A stretch of DNA of 17,752 nt from Actinomycetota bacterium. Its GTDB lineage: Bacteria; Actinomycetota; Acidimicrobiia; Acidimicrobiales; GCA-2861595. Made by a program: the position numbers and the translations under genes. Each line of letters starts with the position of its first letter. The first letter of the stretch is position 1. Under the pieces are notes generated by a model. That model searched no databases, was not told the DNA's origin, and saw nothing but the letters and a program-made list of their open reading frames with translations. Positions 7,626 to 13,810 of the stretch are shown here, one piece after another. Location: positions 2,661 through 20,412 of the forward strand of contig JADDQT010000008.1 of NCBI GenBank assembly GCA_016781225.1, in the 5' to 3' direction.

Positions 7626-7698
7626 TTGGCCATCACCCTTCGGATGATGGCCGTGAGCGCGAACGCCGTACCAACTTGTTCGCTCGCCTGCGGCTCAC
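7626..7698 (-). promoter_or_regulatory. prcB-prcA intercistronic twin hairpin
   Basis: The whole spacer folds. On the minus-strand RNA, a first element pairs GTGAGC (7698-7693) with GCTCAC (7658-7653) outside and GCGAAC (7683-7678) with GTTCGC (7664-7659) inside, with a one-sided 9-nt bulge and a 13-nt loop. A second pairs GGCCATCATCC (7652-7642) with GGGTGATGGCC (7638-7628) through a GAA triloop: 11 pairs including one G-U wobble. The elements abut each other and fill the space between the prcB stop and 2 nt before prcA. Likely roles are control of prcA translation or mRNA processing; there is no U-run, so a terminator is less likely. Confidence 0.6.
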
Positions 7699-8496
7699 TC
7701 ACCGGCTTCGCCCTCCTCCATCGGCCATGCGGCGCTGGATCAGCGCCTCGAAGCGCTCGGCCACATCCTGGTCGGCCAGCTTCTCGAAACCGTCGCTGGT
7801 GATGGTCGCGATGACCGGGTAGATGCCCCGGACCGGATCGGGCCCACCCGTGGCGGAGTCCTCCTCGGCCGCCTCGTAGAGGCTCTGGATCGCCAGCTCG
7901 ATGCAGGCCTCCCGTTCCATGTCGTCTCTGTAGCCGAGCTTGACGGTGGTGCGTGCGTCCCGGCCCCCTGAGCCGTCGGCGTGGTAGTCGGTCTCCTCGT
8001 AGCGCCCACCGGTCAGGTCGTAGGCGAAGATCCGGCCCGTCCCCCGCCGGAGGTCGTAACCCCCGAAGATGGGAAGGACGGCCAGGCCCTGCATGGCCAG
8101 CGGCATGTTCTGGCGGATCATCTGCGCCAGCTGGTTGGCCTTGCCCTCGAGGCTGAGTGCCGAGCCTTCGACCTTCTCGTAGTGCTCCAGCTGGAGCTGG
8201 AATAGCTTCACCACCTCCATGGCCTGCCCGGCGGCGCCGGCGATGGCCACACCCGAGTGGCGGTCGGCCGGGTACACCTTGTCCATGTTGCGGTGGGCGA
8301 TGGTGGAGCCGGCCGTGGCCCGGCGGTCGCCCACCATCACCACGCCGTCGTCGTAGCGGATGGCCGCGATGGTGGTGCCATGCACCACCAGAGCCTCGTC
8401 GACCTCGAAAGTAGGGGGCTCGCCCTGCAGCCGGCGCAGGAGATGGGTGAAGCTCGGGCCCGGGTCGTCGCTGGTCGGGAACATAGGAAGCGTCAT
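7699..8496 (-). CDS. prcB: 20S proteasome beta subunit
   Basis: The catalytic subunit of the core proteasome, an N-terminal nucleophile threonine protease. From the ATG at 8496 the precursor is 265 residues: a 40-residue propeptide ending EALVVHG, then the mature enzyme starting at T41 (TTIAAIRYDDGVVMVGDRRAT). The Asp/Lys/Ser environment of the family is visible, including GDRRAT, KLFQLQLEHYEKVEG, LSLEGKANQL and EDSATGGPD. Open reading continues upstream to 8592, but those codons overlap a nested hairpin and look non-coding. An ATG at 8484 is an alternative start. No Shine-Dalgarno site precedes either; a TAACGT hexamer 10 nt before 8496 could be the -10 of a short-leader promoter (weak evidence). 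prcA follows, separated by the twin hairpin. Confidence 0.95.
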   Translation of the reverse strand: MTLPMFPTSDDPGPSFTHLLRRLQGEPPTFEVDEALVVHGTTIAAIRYDDGVVMVGDRRATAGSTIAHRNMDKVYPADRHSGVAIAGAAGQAMEVVKLFQLQLEHYEKVEGSALSLEGKANQLAQMIRQNMPLAMQGLAVLPIFGGYDLRRGTGRIFAYDLTGGRYEETDYHADGSGGRDARTTVKLGYRDDMEREACIELAIQSLYEAAEEDSATGGPDPVRGIYPVIATITSDGFEKLADQDVAERFEALIQRRMADGGGRSR

Positions 8497-8549
8497 GGCG
8501 CGCGGAACGTTAGTTGCTGACCCGAGAGGGCTCCGGCGGCGTCCTGGGC

Positions 8550-8590
8550 GCAGACCCTTGTCCTCTCCCGCTAAACGGGCGGGGGTCTGC
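8550..8590 (-). other. Nested hairpin between HNH gene and prcB
   Basis: On the minus strand GCAGACC (8590-8584) can pair with GGTCTGC (8556-8550), and directly inside it CCCGC (8583-8579) with GCGGG (8571-8567) around a 7-nt loop, leaving a 10-nt bulge on the 3' side. It begins 8 nt after the HNH stop and ends about 50 nt before prcB. It could limit read-through, stabilise processed ends or mark the edge of the inserted gene. There is no T-tract, so an intrinsic terminator of the classical kind is not supported. Confidence 0.45.
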
Positions 8591-8598
8591 ACGGAGCA

Positions 8599-9174
8599 TT
8601 ACCGCCAGAGCACACCTTGAGGGTAACTGGAGCCAGCCGCCTGCTTCAGCCCTTCCAGCCTCTGCAGCAGCGCGGGGTCCTTTGGCGCCGGGCCCAGGTA
8701 GTTGGCGGCCGCCACCAGCCAATCACCATTGTCGGCGAAATCGCCGAGCGCGTTATTGCACCGGAAACATAGACACCCGCGAATGCGACCCGTCTCATGA
8801 TCATGGTCGATATGCAGGGAGATCTTGCTCGGTTTCCGACCGCATATGGCACAGCCGCCTTCTTGATTGGCCAACATCTCCTCGTACTGCTCGATCGTGA
8901 TGCCGAACCTACGCATGAGGTGCGCTGCCCGCTCCCGGCGCTTGACCTCTGGTAGCGCCCGCCTGCGCCGCTGGTTGGCGTTGTACCTCTCCGGGTTCTC
9001 CTGCTGCCAACGCCTGGCTCGCTCTCTGGCTGGTCCCGGGTTCGCCCGATGACGAGCCGCCTTTGCCGCCAGACCGCAGGCCTTGCACTCGCTGCGATAG
9101 CCATCTCGCATACCTGCAGCCCGGTAGAACTGGTCTGTCGGCTTCCACTCCCCGCACTTCTTACACCGTTTCAT
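8599..9174 (-). CDS. Endonuclease VII-type HNH nuclease inserted in the proteasome cluster
   Basis: A 191-residue putative DNA endonuclease. Residues 1-35 hold a zinc-finger-like C4/C7 (CKKC) and C30/C33 (CKAC) pair. A basic linker follows (40-90, rich in Arg). Residues 90-150 match the recombination endonuclease VII family: FGITIEQYEEML, C108/C111 (CAIC), the active-site segment D123-H124-D125-H126 in HIDHDHETG, then RGCLC and CNNALGDF. Such genes are common in phages and as free-standing homing nucleases, and cut structured or specific DNA. It lies between pup and prcB, which are normally adjacent. It has its own promoter with a LexA-type palindrome and starts exactly where transcription should begin, so no ribosome site is present. 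All expected metal ligands appear intact, so it is probably active. Confidence 0.85.
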   Translation of the reverse strand: MKRCKKCGEWKPTDQFYRAAGMRDGYRSECKACGLAAKAARHRANPGPARERARRWQQENPERYNANQRRRRALPEVKRRERAAHLMRRFGITIEQYEEMLANQEGGCAICGRKPSKISLHIDHDHETGRIRGCLCFRCNNALGDFADNGDWLVAAANYLGPAPKDPALLQRLEGLKQAAGSSYPQGVLWR

Positions 9175-9180
9175 AGGACA

Positions 9181-9210
9181 ATTCTATCCGAACGTGCGTT
9201 CGCGAGTCAA
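9181..9210 (-). promoter_or_regulatory. Promoter of the HNH gene, predicted leaderless
   Basis: Minus strand: -35 TTGACT at 9210-9205, an 18-nt spacer, and -10 TAGAAT at 9186-9181, both close to the housekeeping sigma consensus. Six nucleotides separate the -10 box from the ATG at 9174, so transcription should start at or next to the A of the start codon. This explains the lack of a ribosome-binding site. The promoter points toward the HNH gene, prcB and prcA. Confidence 0.75.
9189..9202. promoter_or_regulatory. lexA box: LexA/SOS-box-type operator within the HNH promoter
   Basis: CGAACGTGCGTTCG is a perfect palindrome with the GAAC-N4-GTTC core. It fits the Gram-positive SOS consensus CGAAC-R-N-R-Y-GTTCG on both strands and resembles the mycobacterial box TCGAAC-N4-GTTCGA except for the outermost bases. 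It sits entirely inside the 18-nt spacer between -35 and -10, where a bound repressor would exclude RNA polymerase. I found no second copy of the core elsewhere in the window by eye. Confidence 0.75.
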
Positions 9211-9211
9211 G

Positions 9212-9252
9212 CAATTAGACGCCGCAACGTAGCTCAATTAGTACGTAGCTAC
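9212..9252. repeat. Short imperfect direct repeats after pup
   Basis: On the plus strand CAATTAG occurs at 9212-9218 and 9235-9241, and ACGTAGCT at 9227-9234 and 9243-9250, with a GTAGCTAC palindrome at 9245-9252 that overlaps the pup stop. The region is AT-rich for this genome (29 of 60 bases are G or C in 9181-9240). It could be debris of the insertion that brought the HNH gene. Confidence 0.4.
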
Positions 9253-9446
9253 TGGCCGCCCTTCTGAACGTACGAGCGAACGAAATCCTCGGCATTCTCT
9301 TCTAGGACGTCGTCGATTTCGTCTAACAATTCGTCTAATTCGGCCTTGATCTTCTCGCCCTGCTCGGAGCTCACAGGCGTGACGTCCTCAACCTCTTCGG
9401 CCCTCCGAGCCGGTGCCGACTTCTTCTTTTGCTCTCTCTCGGCCAT
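9249..9446 (-). CDS. pup: Prokaryotic ubiquitin-like protein Pup
   Basis: A 65-residue protein tag for proteasomal degradation. The N-terminus is lysine/arginine-rich and disordered (MAEREQKKKSAPARRAEE), and the acidic heptad-like stretch GEKIKAELDELLDEIDDVL forms the helix that pairs with the ARC/Mpa coiled coil. It ends FVRSYVQKGGQ, the GGQ form that Dop must deamidate to GGE before PafA can ligate it. The ATG at 9446 has an AGGAGG site 3 nt upstream, placed 4 nt after the dop stop, so dop and pup are one transcript. Base composition is clearly lower in GC than in neighbours, partly from the Lys/Glu/Asp codons. The HNH gene intervenes between pup and prcB. Confidence 0.97.
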   Translation of the reverse strand: MAEREQKKKSAPARRAEEVEDVTPVSSEQGEKIKAELDELLDEIDDVLEENAEDFVRSYVQKGGQ

Positions 9447-9459
9447 GTTCCTCCTAAGA

Positions 9460-10950
9460 CTAAGAACCCAGGAGCTCTAACAGCTCGGCTGGCTCCGAGC
9501 ATCGCTCCAACAAGCTATCGACCATGGCAGCCGTCCCCCTGAGCGGCTCCATCATCGGGACGCGGCGCAAGGGATCGGTGCCCAGGTCGAACACCAACGA
9601 GTCCCAGTTCGCCGCCGAGATGCACGACGCCCAGCGCTGCAGGCATCGGCCTCGGAAGTAGGCCCGGGTATCCGGGGGCGGCTCGGTGATGGCCTCGGTC
9701 ACCGACTCCTCAGTGACCATCCGCTGCATCGGGAGGCGGGCGAACAACGACCGACTCGGGCGCACGTCGTGGTACTGCAGGTCCATCGCCGCCAGCTTGG
9801 GATCGGACCACGACAGGTCGTGACGCTGGCGGTACCCGTCGATCAAGCGGTACTTCGCCACCCAGTCGAGCTGGTCGGCGAGGGACATGGGATCGGTCTC
9901 CAGGCCGCTCAACACCTCTTCCCAACGGCGTAGCACCTCCTCCCCCACCTCCTCCCCCACTCCGCCCAGGCCACGCTCCTCCGCGTACTTGCGAGCGAGG
10001 TCCAGGTACTCCCACTGGATGTCGAGGGCTGTGGCGGTGGTCCCGTCGGCGAGCGGCAGGGCCTCGCTGAGGCCGGGGTCACAGGAGATGCGCCGGAGGG
10101 CCTGAACCGGTGAGGCGAAGGTGAAGTCCTTGTCTCCGAACCAGTCGTCCTCGATCATGCACAGCACGACGACGGTGACGCCCACCTTCAAGAAGGTGGA
10201 GACCTCGGCCAGGTTGGCGTCGCCCACGATCACATGGAGGCGGCGGTACTTCTGCGCGTCCGCATGGGGCTCGTCCCTGGTGTTCACGATGGGCCGCTTC
10301 AGCGTCGTCTCCAGGCCCACCTCCTCCTCGAAGAAGTCGGCTCGCTGCGTGAGCTGGAAGGAGACCTCCTTGCCGCCGGGCTGAGCGGTCTCGGTGCCCA
10401 CCTTTCCCGCACCCGTGTAGATCTGGCGGGTGATGAGGTGAGGCATGGCGTGGTGGACGATGCGGGGGAAAGGTGCTTGGCGGTCCATGAGGTAGTTCTC
10501 GTGGCAGCCGTAGGAGTTTCCCTTGCGATCCGAGTTGTTCTTGTAGACGACGATGTCCTGTCCGGCCGGCAGGACCCTGGCCGCCGCTTCCATCGACCGA
10601 GTCAGGATGCGCTCCCCGGCTTTGTCGTAGAGGACGCACTGCAGGGGGTCCGCGCACTCGGGAGTGGAGAACTCGGGGTGGGCGTGGTCCACGTAGTAAC
10701 GAGCGCCGTTGGTGAGCACGGCGTTGACCAGATGGGTCTCCACCTCCGGGGGCATGGACCCCTCACGGGCGAAACCCCGAGCGTCGTTGCCCGGGGACTC
10801 GTCCTCGAAGTCCCAGCCGACCCTGCGCTGCAGATCGCTCACGTAGGCGTTGATGAGCACCGAAGATGCGGCGATGGGATTGGAGTCTCCGGTGCCACGA
10901 AGAACGATGCCGTACTCCGTCTCGATTCCACAGACCTTCGGGATGGCCAC
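9460..10950 (-). CDS. dop: Pup deamidase/depupylase Dop
   Basis: Converts the Pup C-terminal Gln to Glu and removes Pup from conjugates; a homologue of PafA with the same fold. The 496-residue protein shows GIETEYGI (E10 and E12 region, ATP/Mg), D88 in YYVDHAHPEFSTPE equivalent to the catalytic aspartate of characterised Dop, KNNSDRKGNSYGCHENYL, and NTRDEPHADAQKYRRLHVIVGD. The segment between residues 40 and 70 (DFEDESPGNDARGF) includes the Dop-specific loop region absent from PafA and confirms the identity. The start is a GTG at 10950 with a weak AGGG site. A 71-nt gap separates it from the upstream hydrolase gene, and pup follows after 13 nt. The C-terminus DSLVFDLGTDPLRRVPMMEP is conserved in the family. 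Confidence 0.96.
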   Translation of the reverse strand: MAIPKVCGIETEYGIVLRGTGDSNPIAASSVLINAYVSDLQRRVGWDFEDESPGNDARGFAREGSMPPEVETHLVNAVLTNGARYYVDHAHPEFSTPECADPLQCVLYDKAGERILTRSMEAAARVLPAGQDIVVYKNNSDRKGNSYGCHENYLMDRQAPFPRIVHHAMPHLITRQIYTGAGKVGTETAQPGGKEVSFQLTQRADFFEEEVGLETTLKRPIVNTRDEPHADAQKYRRLHVIVGDANLAEVSTFLKVGVTVVVLCMIEDDWFGDKDFTFASPVQALRRISCDPGLSEALPLADGTTATALDIQWEYLDLARKYAEERGLGGVGEEVGEEVLRRWEEVLSGLETDPMSLADQLDWVAKYRLIDGYRQRHDLSWSDPKLAAMDLQYHDVRPSRSLFARLPMQRMVTEESVTEAITEPPPDTRAYFRGRCLQRWASCISAANWDSLVFDLGTDPLRRVPMMEPLRGTAAMVDSLLERCSEPAELLELLGS

Positions 10951-11021
10951 GAATCGACCCTAGTGCAGCCCTGTCGAACGACGGCACGACCGAACCTGAC
11001 CTGGGGCCGTGCCCTCTTGCG

Positions 11022-11879
11022 TCAGCGGCCCAGCTCGAAGCAGTGGGTGTCGCCGCGGCCGACGTAGTGGATCTTCGTGTCCAGGTTGGCGGAGGCCGCA
11101 GCCCGCTTGAAGTCCTCGAGCGGGGACTTGAAGACGGGGTAGTCGTCGTAGTGGATCGGCATCGCAGAGCGAGGCCTCACCAGCCGAAGGGCGGCCACAC
11201 CCTGGTCCGCATCCATGGTGAGAAGGATGCCCGCCACCCTGGTGCCGCCCAGGTGGATGAGGCACAGGTCGATGTCGGGGTAACGGCGGGGAATCTCGTG
11301 CAGCCGCTCGTGCAGCAGGGTGTCACCCGTGATGTAGAGGCGGAACCTGAGGTCACTTCCGTCGTGGAACTCGAGCAGGGACCCCATCACGGGCGGGATT
11401 AGAGAGCCGAGAGGTTGCGGCGCGTGCTTACCCGGCATTGCCGTCACCCGGACCCGTGCCTGGCTCCGGACGACGTCCTGGCTCTGCCAGGTCTCGAGCG
11501 CGACCGGCGAGCGGAAGCCCTGGCTGCGCAGTTTCCTGGCAGCGTGGGACTCGGTGATGATGGGGAGGTCCTTGTCCAGCTCCTCGGCCGCCACCCGGTC
11601 GAAATGGTCGCCGTGGTGATGGGACAGCACGACGAAGTCGAGGGCCGGCAGGTCTGCGATCCGCATCGCCGGGGAGGTGAGGCGCTTGGAGCGAAGCCCC
11701 AGGCCGAGATAGGCGTGATCGCCGGCATGGAGGAAGTTGGGATCGGTCAGGATCGTGAATCCGGCGTAGCGCAGCAGGACGGTCGCCGCACCGATGAAGG
11801 TGATCTCGCCCCGCTCGAAACCGGCGGGCTGACCACTGGAGAGGAGCTCGATGGTGCTCCTCTCCGGTGGCGACGTCAC
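11022..11879 (-). CDS. Metallo-beta-lactamase-fold hydrolase (UlaG-like)
   Basis: A 285-residue binuclear-metal hydrolase of unknown substrate. The signature H87-x-H89-x-D91-H92 lies in SHHHGDHFD, with further ligands likely at H152 (MPGKHAP), D186 (ITGDTLLH) and H243 (MPIHYDD). The strand order ITFIGAATVLLRYAGFTILT and DPNF matches UlaG/RomA-type members that act on phosphodiester or lactone-like substrates. There is no signal peptide, so it is cytoplasmic. Its GTG start at 11879 overlaps the arc stop (GTGA), so its synthesis is coupled to the unfoldase. It lies between arc and dop, where I know of no required Pup-pathway enzyme. The fold is certain; any role in pupylation is only suggested by the position. 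Confidence 0.88.
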   Translation of the reverse strand: MTSPPERSTIELLSSGQPAGFERGEITFIGAATVLLRYAGFTILTDPNFLHAGDHAYLGLGLRSKRLTSPAMRIADLPALDFVVLSHHHGDHFDRVAAEELDKDLPIITESHAARKLRSQGFRSPVALETWQSQDVVRSQARVRVTAMPGKHAPQPLGSLIPPVMGSLLEFHDGSDLRFRLYITGDTLLHERLHEIPRRYPDIDLCLIHLGGTRVAGILLTMDADQGVAALRLVRPRSAMPIHYDDYPVFKSPLEDFKRAAASANLDTKIHYVGRGDTHCFELGR

Positions 11880-13642
11880 AGGTACTGGCCCGTCCCCACC
11901 CGCTCTATGGCCCGTCCCCCTGTGGGTTCGCCCGTGCCCTCGGACTGGAGGACCCGGAGGAAGACGATGCGCTCGCCCTTCTTGCCCGAGATCTTGGCCC
12001 AGTCGTCCGGGTTGGTGGAATTGGGAAGGTCCTCGTGTTCCTTGTACTCCTGGCGGATCGAGACCAGGAGGTCCTCGAGGCGGATGCCCTTGCCGTCCTT
12101 GGCGATCTGGCGCTTGATGGACAGCTTCTTCGCACGGCGCACGATGTTCTCGATCATGGCGCCCGACGCGAAGTCCTTGAAGTACATGACCTCCTTGTCA
12201 CCGTTCTGGTAGGTGACCTCGATGAACCGGTTCTCCTCGTTGTCGCGGTACATCTCCTCGACGGTGCGCTCGATCATCACCCTTACCGCCTTGTGCCGGT
12301 CCCCACCCCCCAGGGACTCGACCTCGCCTGCGTCGAGTGGCAGGTCGGCCGTGAGGTACCTGGCGAAGATCTGGCCCGCTGCCGCCTCGTCGGGCCGCTC
12401 GATCTTGATCTTCACGTCGAGGCGACCGGGCCGCAGGATGGCCGGGTCGATGAGGTCCTCGCGGTTGGAGGCACCGATGACGATGACGTTCTTGAGCGCC
12501 TCCACACCGTCGATCTCCGCCAGGAGCTGTGGCACCACGGTGGACTCCATGTCCGAGGAGATGCCGCTGCCCCGGGTCCGGAAGAGGGAGTCCATCTCGT
12601 CGAAGAACACGATGACGGGAACGCCCTCCTCGGACTTCTCCCGTGCCCGCTGGAACACCAGGCGGATCTGGCGCTCGGTCTCCCCCACGTACTTGTTGAG
12701 CAGCTCCGGCCCCTTGATGTTGAGGAAGTAGCTGCGGGTCCTGGCGTCAGCCGTCACCTCGGCCACCTTCTTGGCCAGCGAGTTGGCAACCGCCTTGGCG
12801 ATCAGCGTCTTGCCGCAGCCGGGCGGTCCGTAGAGAAGTATCCCCTTCGGCGCGGGCAGCTCGTGCTCGACGAAGAGCTTACGGTGAACGAAGGGCAGCT
12901 CGACGGCGTCGGTGATGGCCTCGATCTGGTCGTCCAGGCCGCCCACGTCCTCGTAGGAGATGTCGGGCACCTCCTCGAGCACCAGCTCCTCGACCTCTGG
13001 CCTTGGCAGGCGCTCGAGGAGCAGGCCGGTGCGGGGGTCCATGAGCATGCTGTCACCGGCTCGGAGGCGCTCCCCCACCAGCGCGTCGGAGAGCTCCGCC
13101 GCCCGCTCCTCGTCGGCACGGCCCACGATCAGCGCTCGCCGGCCGTCCTCCAGCACCTCCTTGAGGGAGACCACCTCGCCGGCGATCTCCTGCTCACGGG
13201 CCAGGACGACGTTGAGCGACTCGTTGAGGACGACCTCCTGGCCCCGGCGGAGCTCCTCGTCCTCGAGGCCGGGATGCAGGGCCACGCGCATCTTGCGACC
13301 GGCGGAGAACACGTCGGCCGTGCCGTCCTCGTTGATGCCGAGGAAGGTGCCGTAGGCAGAGGGCGGCTGGGTGAGCTTCTCGACCTCGTCCCGAAGGGCG
13401 GCGATGTGCTCGCGCGCCTCCCGGAGGGTGTAGGTGAGCTTCTCGTTCTGGGATACGGCCTGGGCCAGCTGGCCCTTGGCCTCGAGCAGCTTCTCCTCCA
13501 GGACGCGCACCCGCCGCGGCGCTTCCTGCAGGCGACGGCGCAGGTGGAGGATCTCCTCCTCGAGGGCCTTGACGTGCTCACGACCGCGAGCCGCCTCACC
13601 CGGACCGGGGGGAAACCGCCTTCTTTCCTCGGAGTCAGCGAT
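11876..13642 (-). CDS. arc: Proteasomal AAA+ ATPase ARC/Mpa, probable ATC start
   Basis: Hexameric unfoldase that binds Pup and feeds substrates to the 20S core. Numbered from the ATC at 13642 (588 residues): coiled coil about 20-92 (EHVKALEEEILHLRRRLQ, then EKLTYTLREAREHIAALRDE), two OB domains (about 95-215), Walker A GPPGCGKT near 272-279, Walker B VIVFFDEMD near 343-351, sensor GASNRE, and the C-terminal QYL that docks into PrcA. The first standard start, GTG 13510, would give 544 residues and remove 44 residues of conserved coiled coil. An AGGAGG site at 13657-13652, 9 nt before ATC, would produce MADSEERRR, and 588 residues fits the family size. A sequencing error or a true ATC start are both possible. 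The 4-nt overlap with the hydrolase gene suggests coupling. Confidence 0.93.
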   Translation of the reverse strand: MADSEERRRFPPGPGEAARGREHVKALEEEILHLRRRLQEAPRRVRVLEEKLLEAKGQLAQAVSQNEKLTYTLREAREHIAALRDEVEKLTQPPSAYGTFLGINEDGTADVFSAGRKMRVALHPGLEDEELRRGQEVVLNESLNVVLAREQEIAGEVVSLKEVLEDGRRALIVGRADEERAAELSDALVGERLRAGDSMLMDPRTGLLLERLPRPEVEELVLEEVPDISYEDVGGLDDQIEAITDAVELPFVHRKLFVEHELPAPKGILLYGPPGCGKTLIAKAVANSLAKKVAEVTADARTRSYFLNIKGPELLNKYVGETERQIRLVFQRAREKSEEGVPVIVFFDEMDSLFRTRGSGISSDMESTVVPQLLAEIDGVEALKNVIVIGASNREDLIDPAILRPGRLDVKIKIERPDEAAAGQIFARYLTADLPLDAGEVESLGGGDRHKAVRVMIERTVEEMYRDNEENRFIEVTYQNGDKEVMYFKDFASGAMIENIVRRAKKLSIKRQIAKDGKGIRLEDLLVSIRQEYKEHEDLPNSTNPDDWAKISGKKGERIVFLRVLQSEGTGEPTGGRAIERVGTGQYL

Positions 13643-13657
13643 TCGGGACCACCTCCT
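13640..13657 (-). promoter_or_regulatory. AGGAGG site deciding the arc start
   Basis: AGGAGG at 13657-13652 on the minus strand is followed after 9 nt by ATC GCT GAC TCC GAG at 13642, in frame with the conserved N-terminal coiled coil. No ATG, GTG or TTG lies in that frame until 13510. Confidence 0.55.
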
Positions 13658-13750
13658 CTCGCCCTCACGGACGGGTCGGTTCGACCATACACGTCCCTGC
13701 CATCCGCTCGGTCGACCCGAGATGAGTTTCCCCCGCCGAGGCCGGGTATA

Positions 13751-13779
13751 TTGACTGAGCGTTGGACGGTGGGTACGGT
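13751..13779 (+). promoter_or_regulatory. Promoter of the ferredoxin gene
   Basis: TTGACT at 13751-13756, a 17-nt spacer, then TACGGT at 13774-13779. Spacing is ideal and the -35 box is five of six against TTGACA. Transcription would start near 13786, leaving about 25 nt of leader containing AGGAG at 13795-13799 before the ATG at 13811. It lies in the divergent region shared with arc, for which I found no convincing -35/-10 pair. Confidence 0.55.
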
Positions 13780-13810
13780 GTCGTGTCCCCCTTCAGGAGA
13801 GGCGAGTGGA

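Noticed and set aside
7653..7698. GAAC...GTTC pair in the prcB-prcA spacer as a second LexA box
   Set aside because: The half-sites are 15 nt apart instead of 4, so they form a hairpin stem rather than a LexA operator.
8497..8592. N-terminal extension of PrcB to 8592
   Set aside because: The added codons coincide with the nested hairpin and look non-coding; a 40-residue propeptide from ATG 8496 is already sufficient.
9229..9252. Possible tRNA fragment (D-arm-like GTAGCTCAATTAGTA)
   Set aside because: No acceptor, anticodon or T-arm partners could be found around it, so it is not called as a tRNA gene.
13643..13740. Promoter for arc in the divergent region (for example TATGGT near 13685)
   Set aside because: No -35 box at suitable spacing; the GGTCGACC palindrome nearby is short. 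Evidence too weak to annotate.
11867..13810. Very long plus-strand open frame (part of a 726 aa frame) across arc
   Set aside because: Antisense shadow of the ARC ATPase caused by high GC; only its last 78 codons, the ferredoxin, are a gene.
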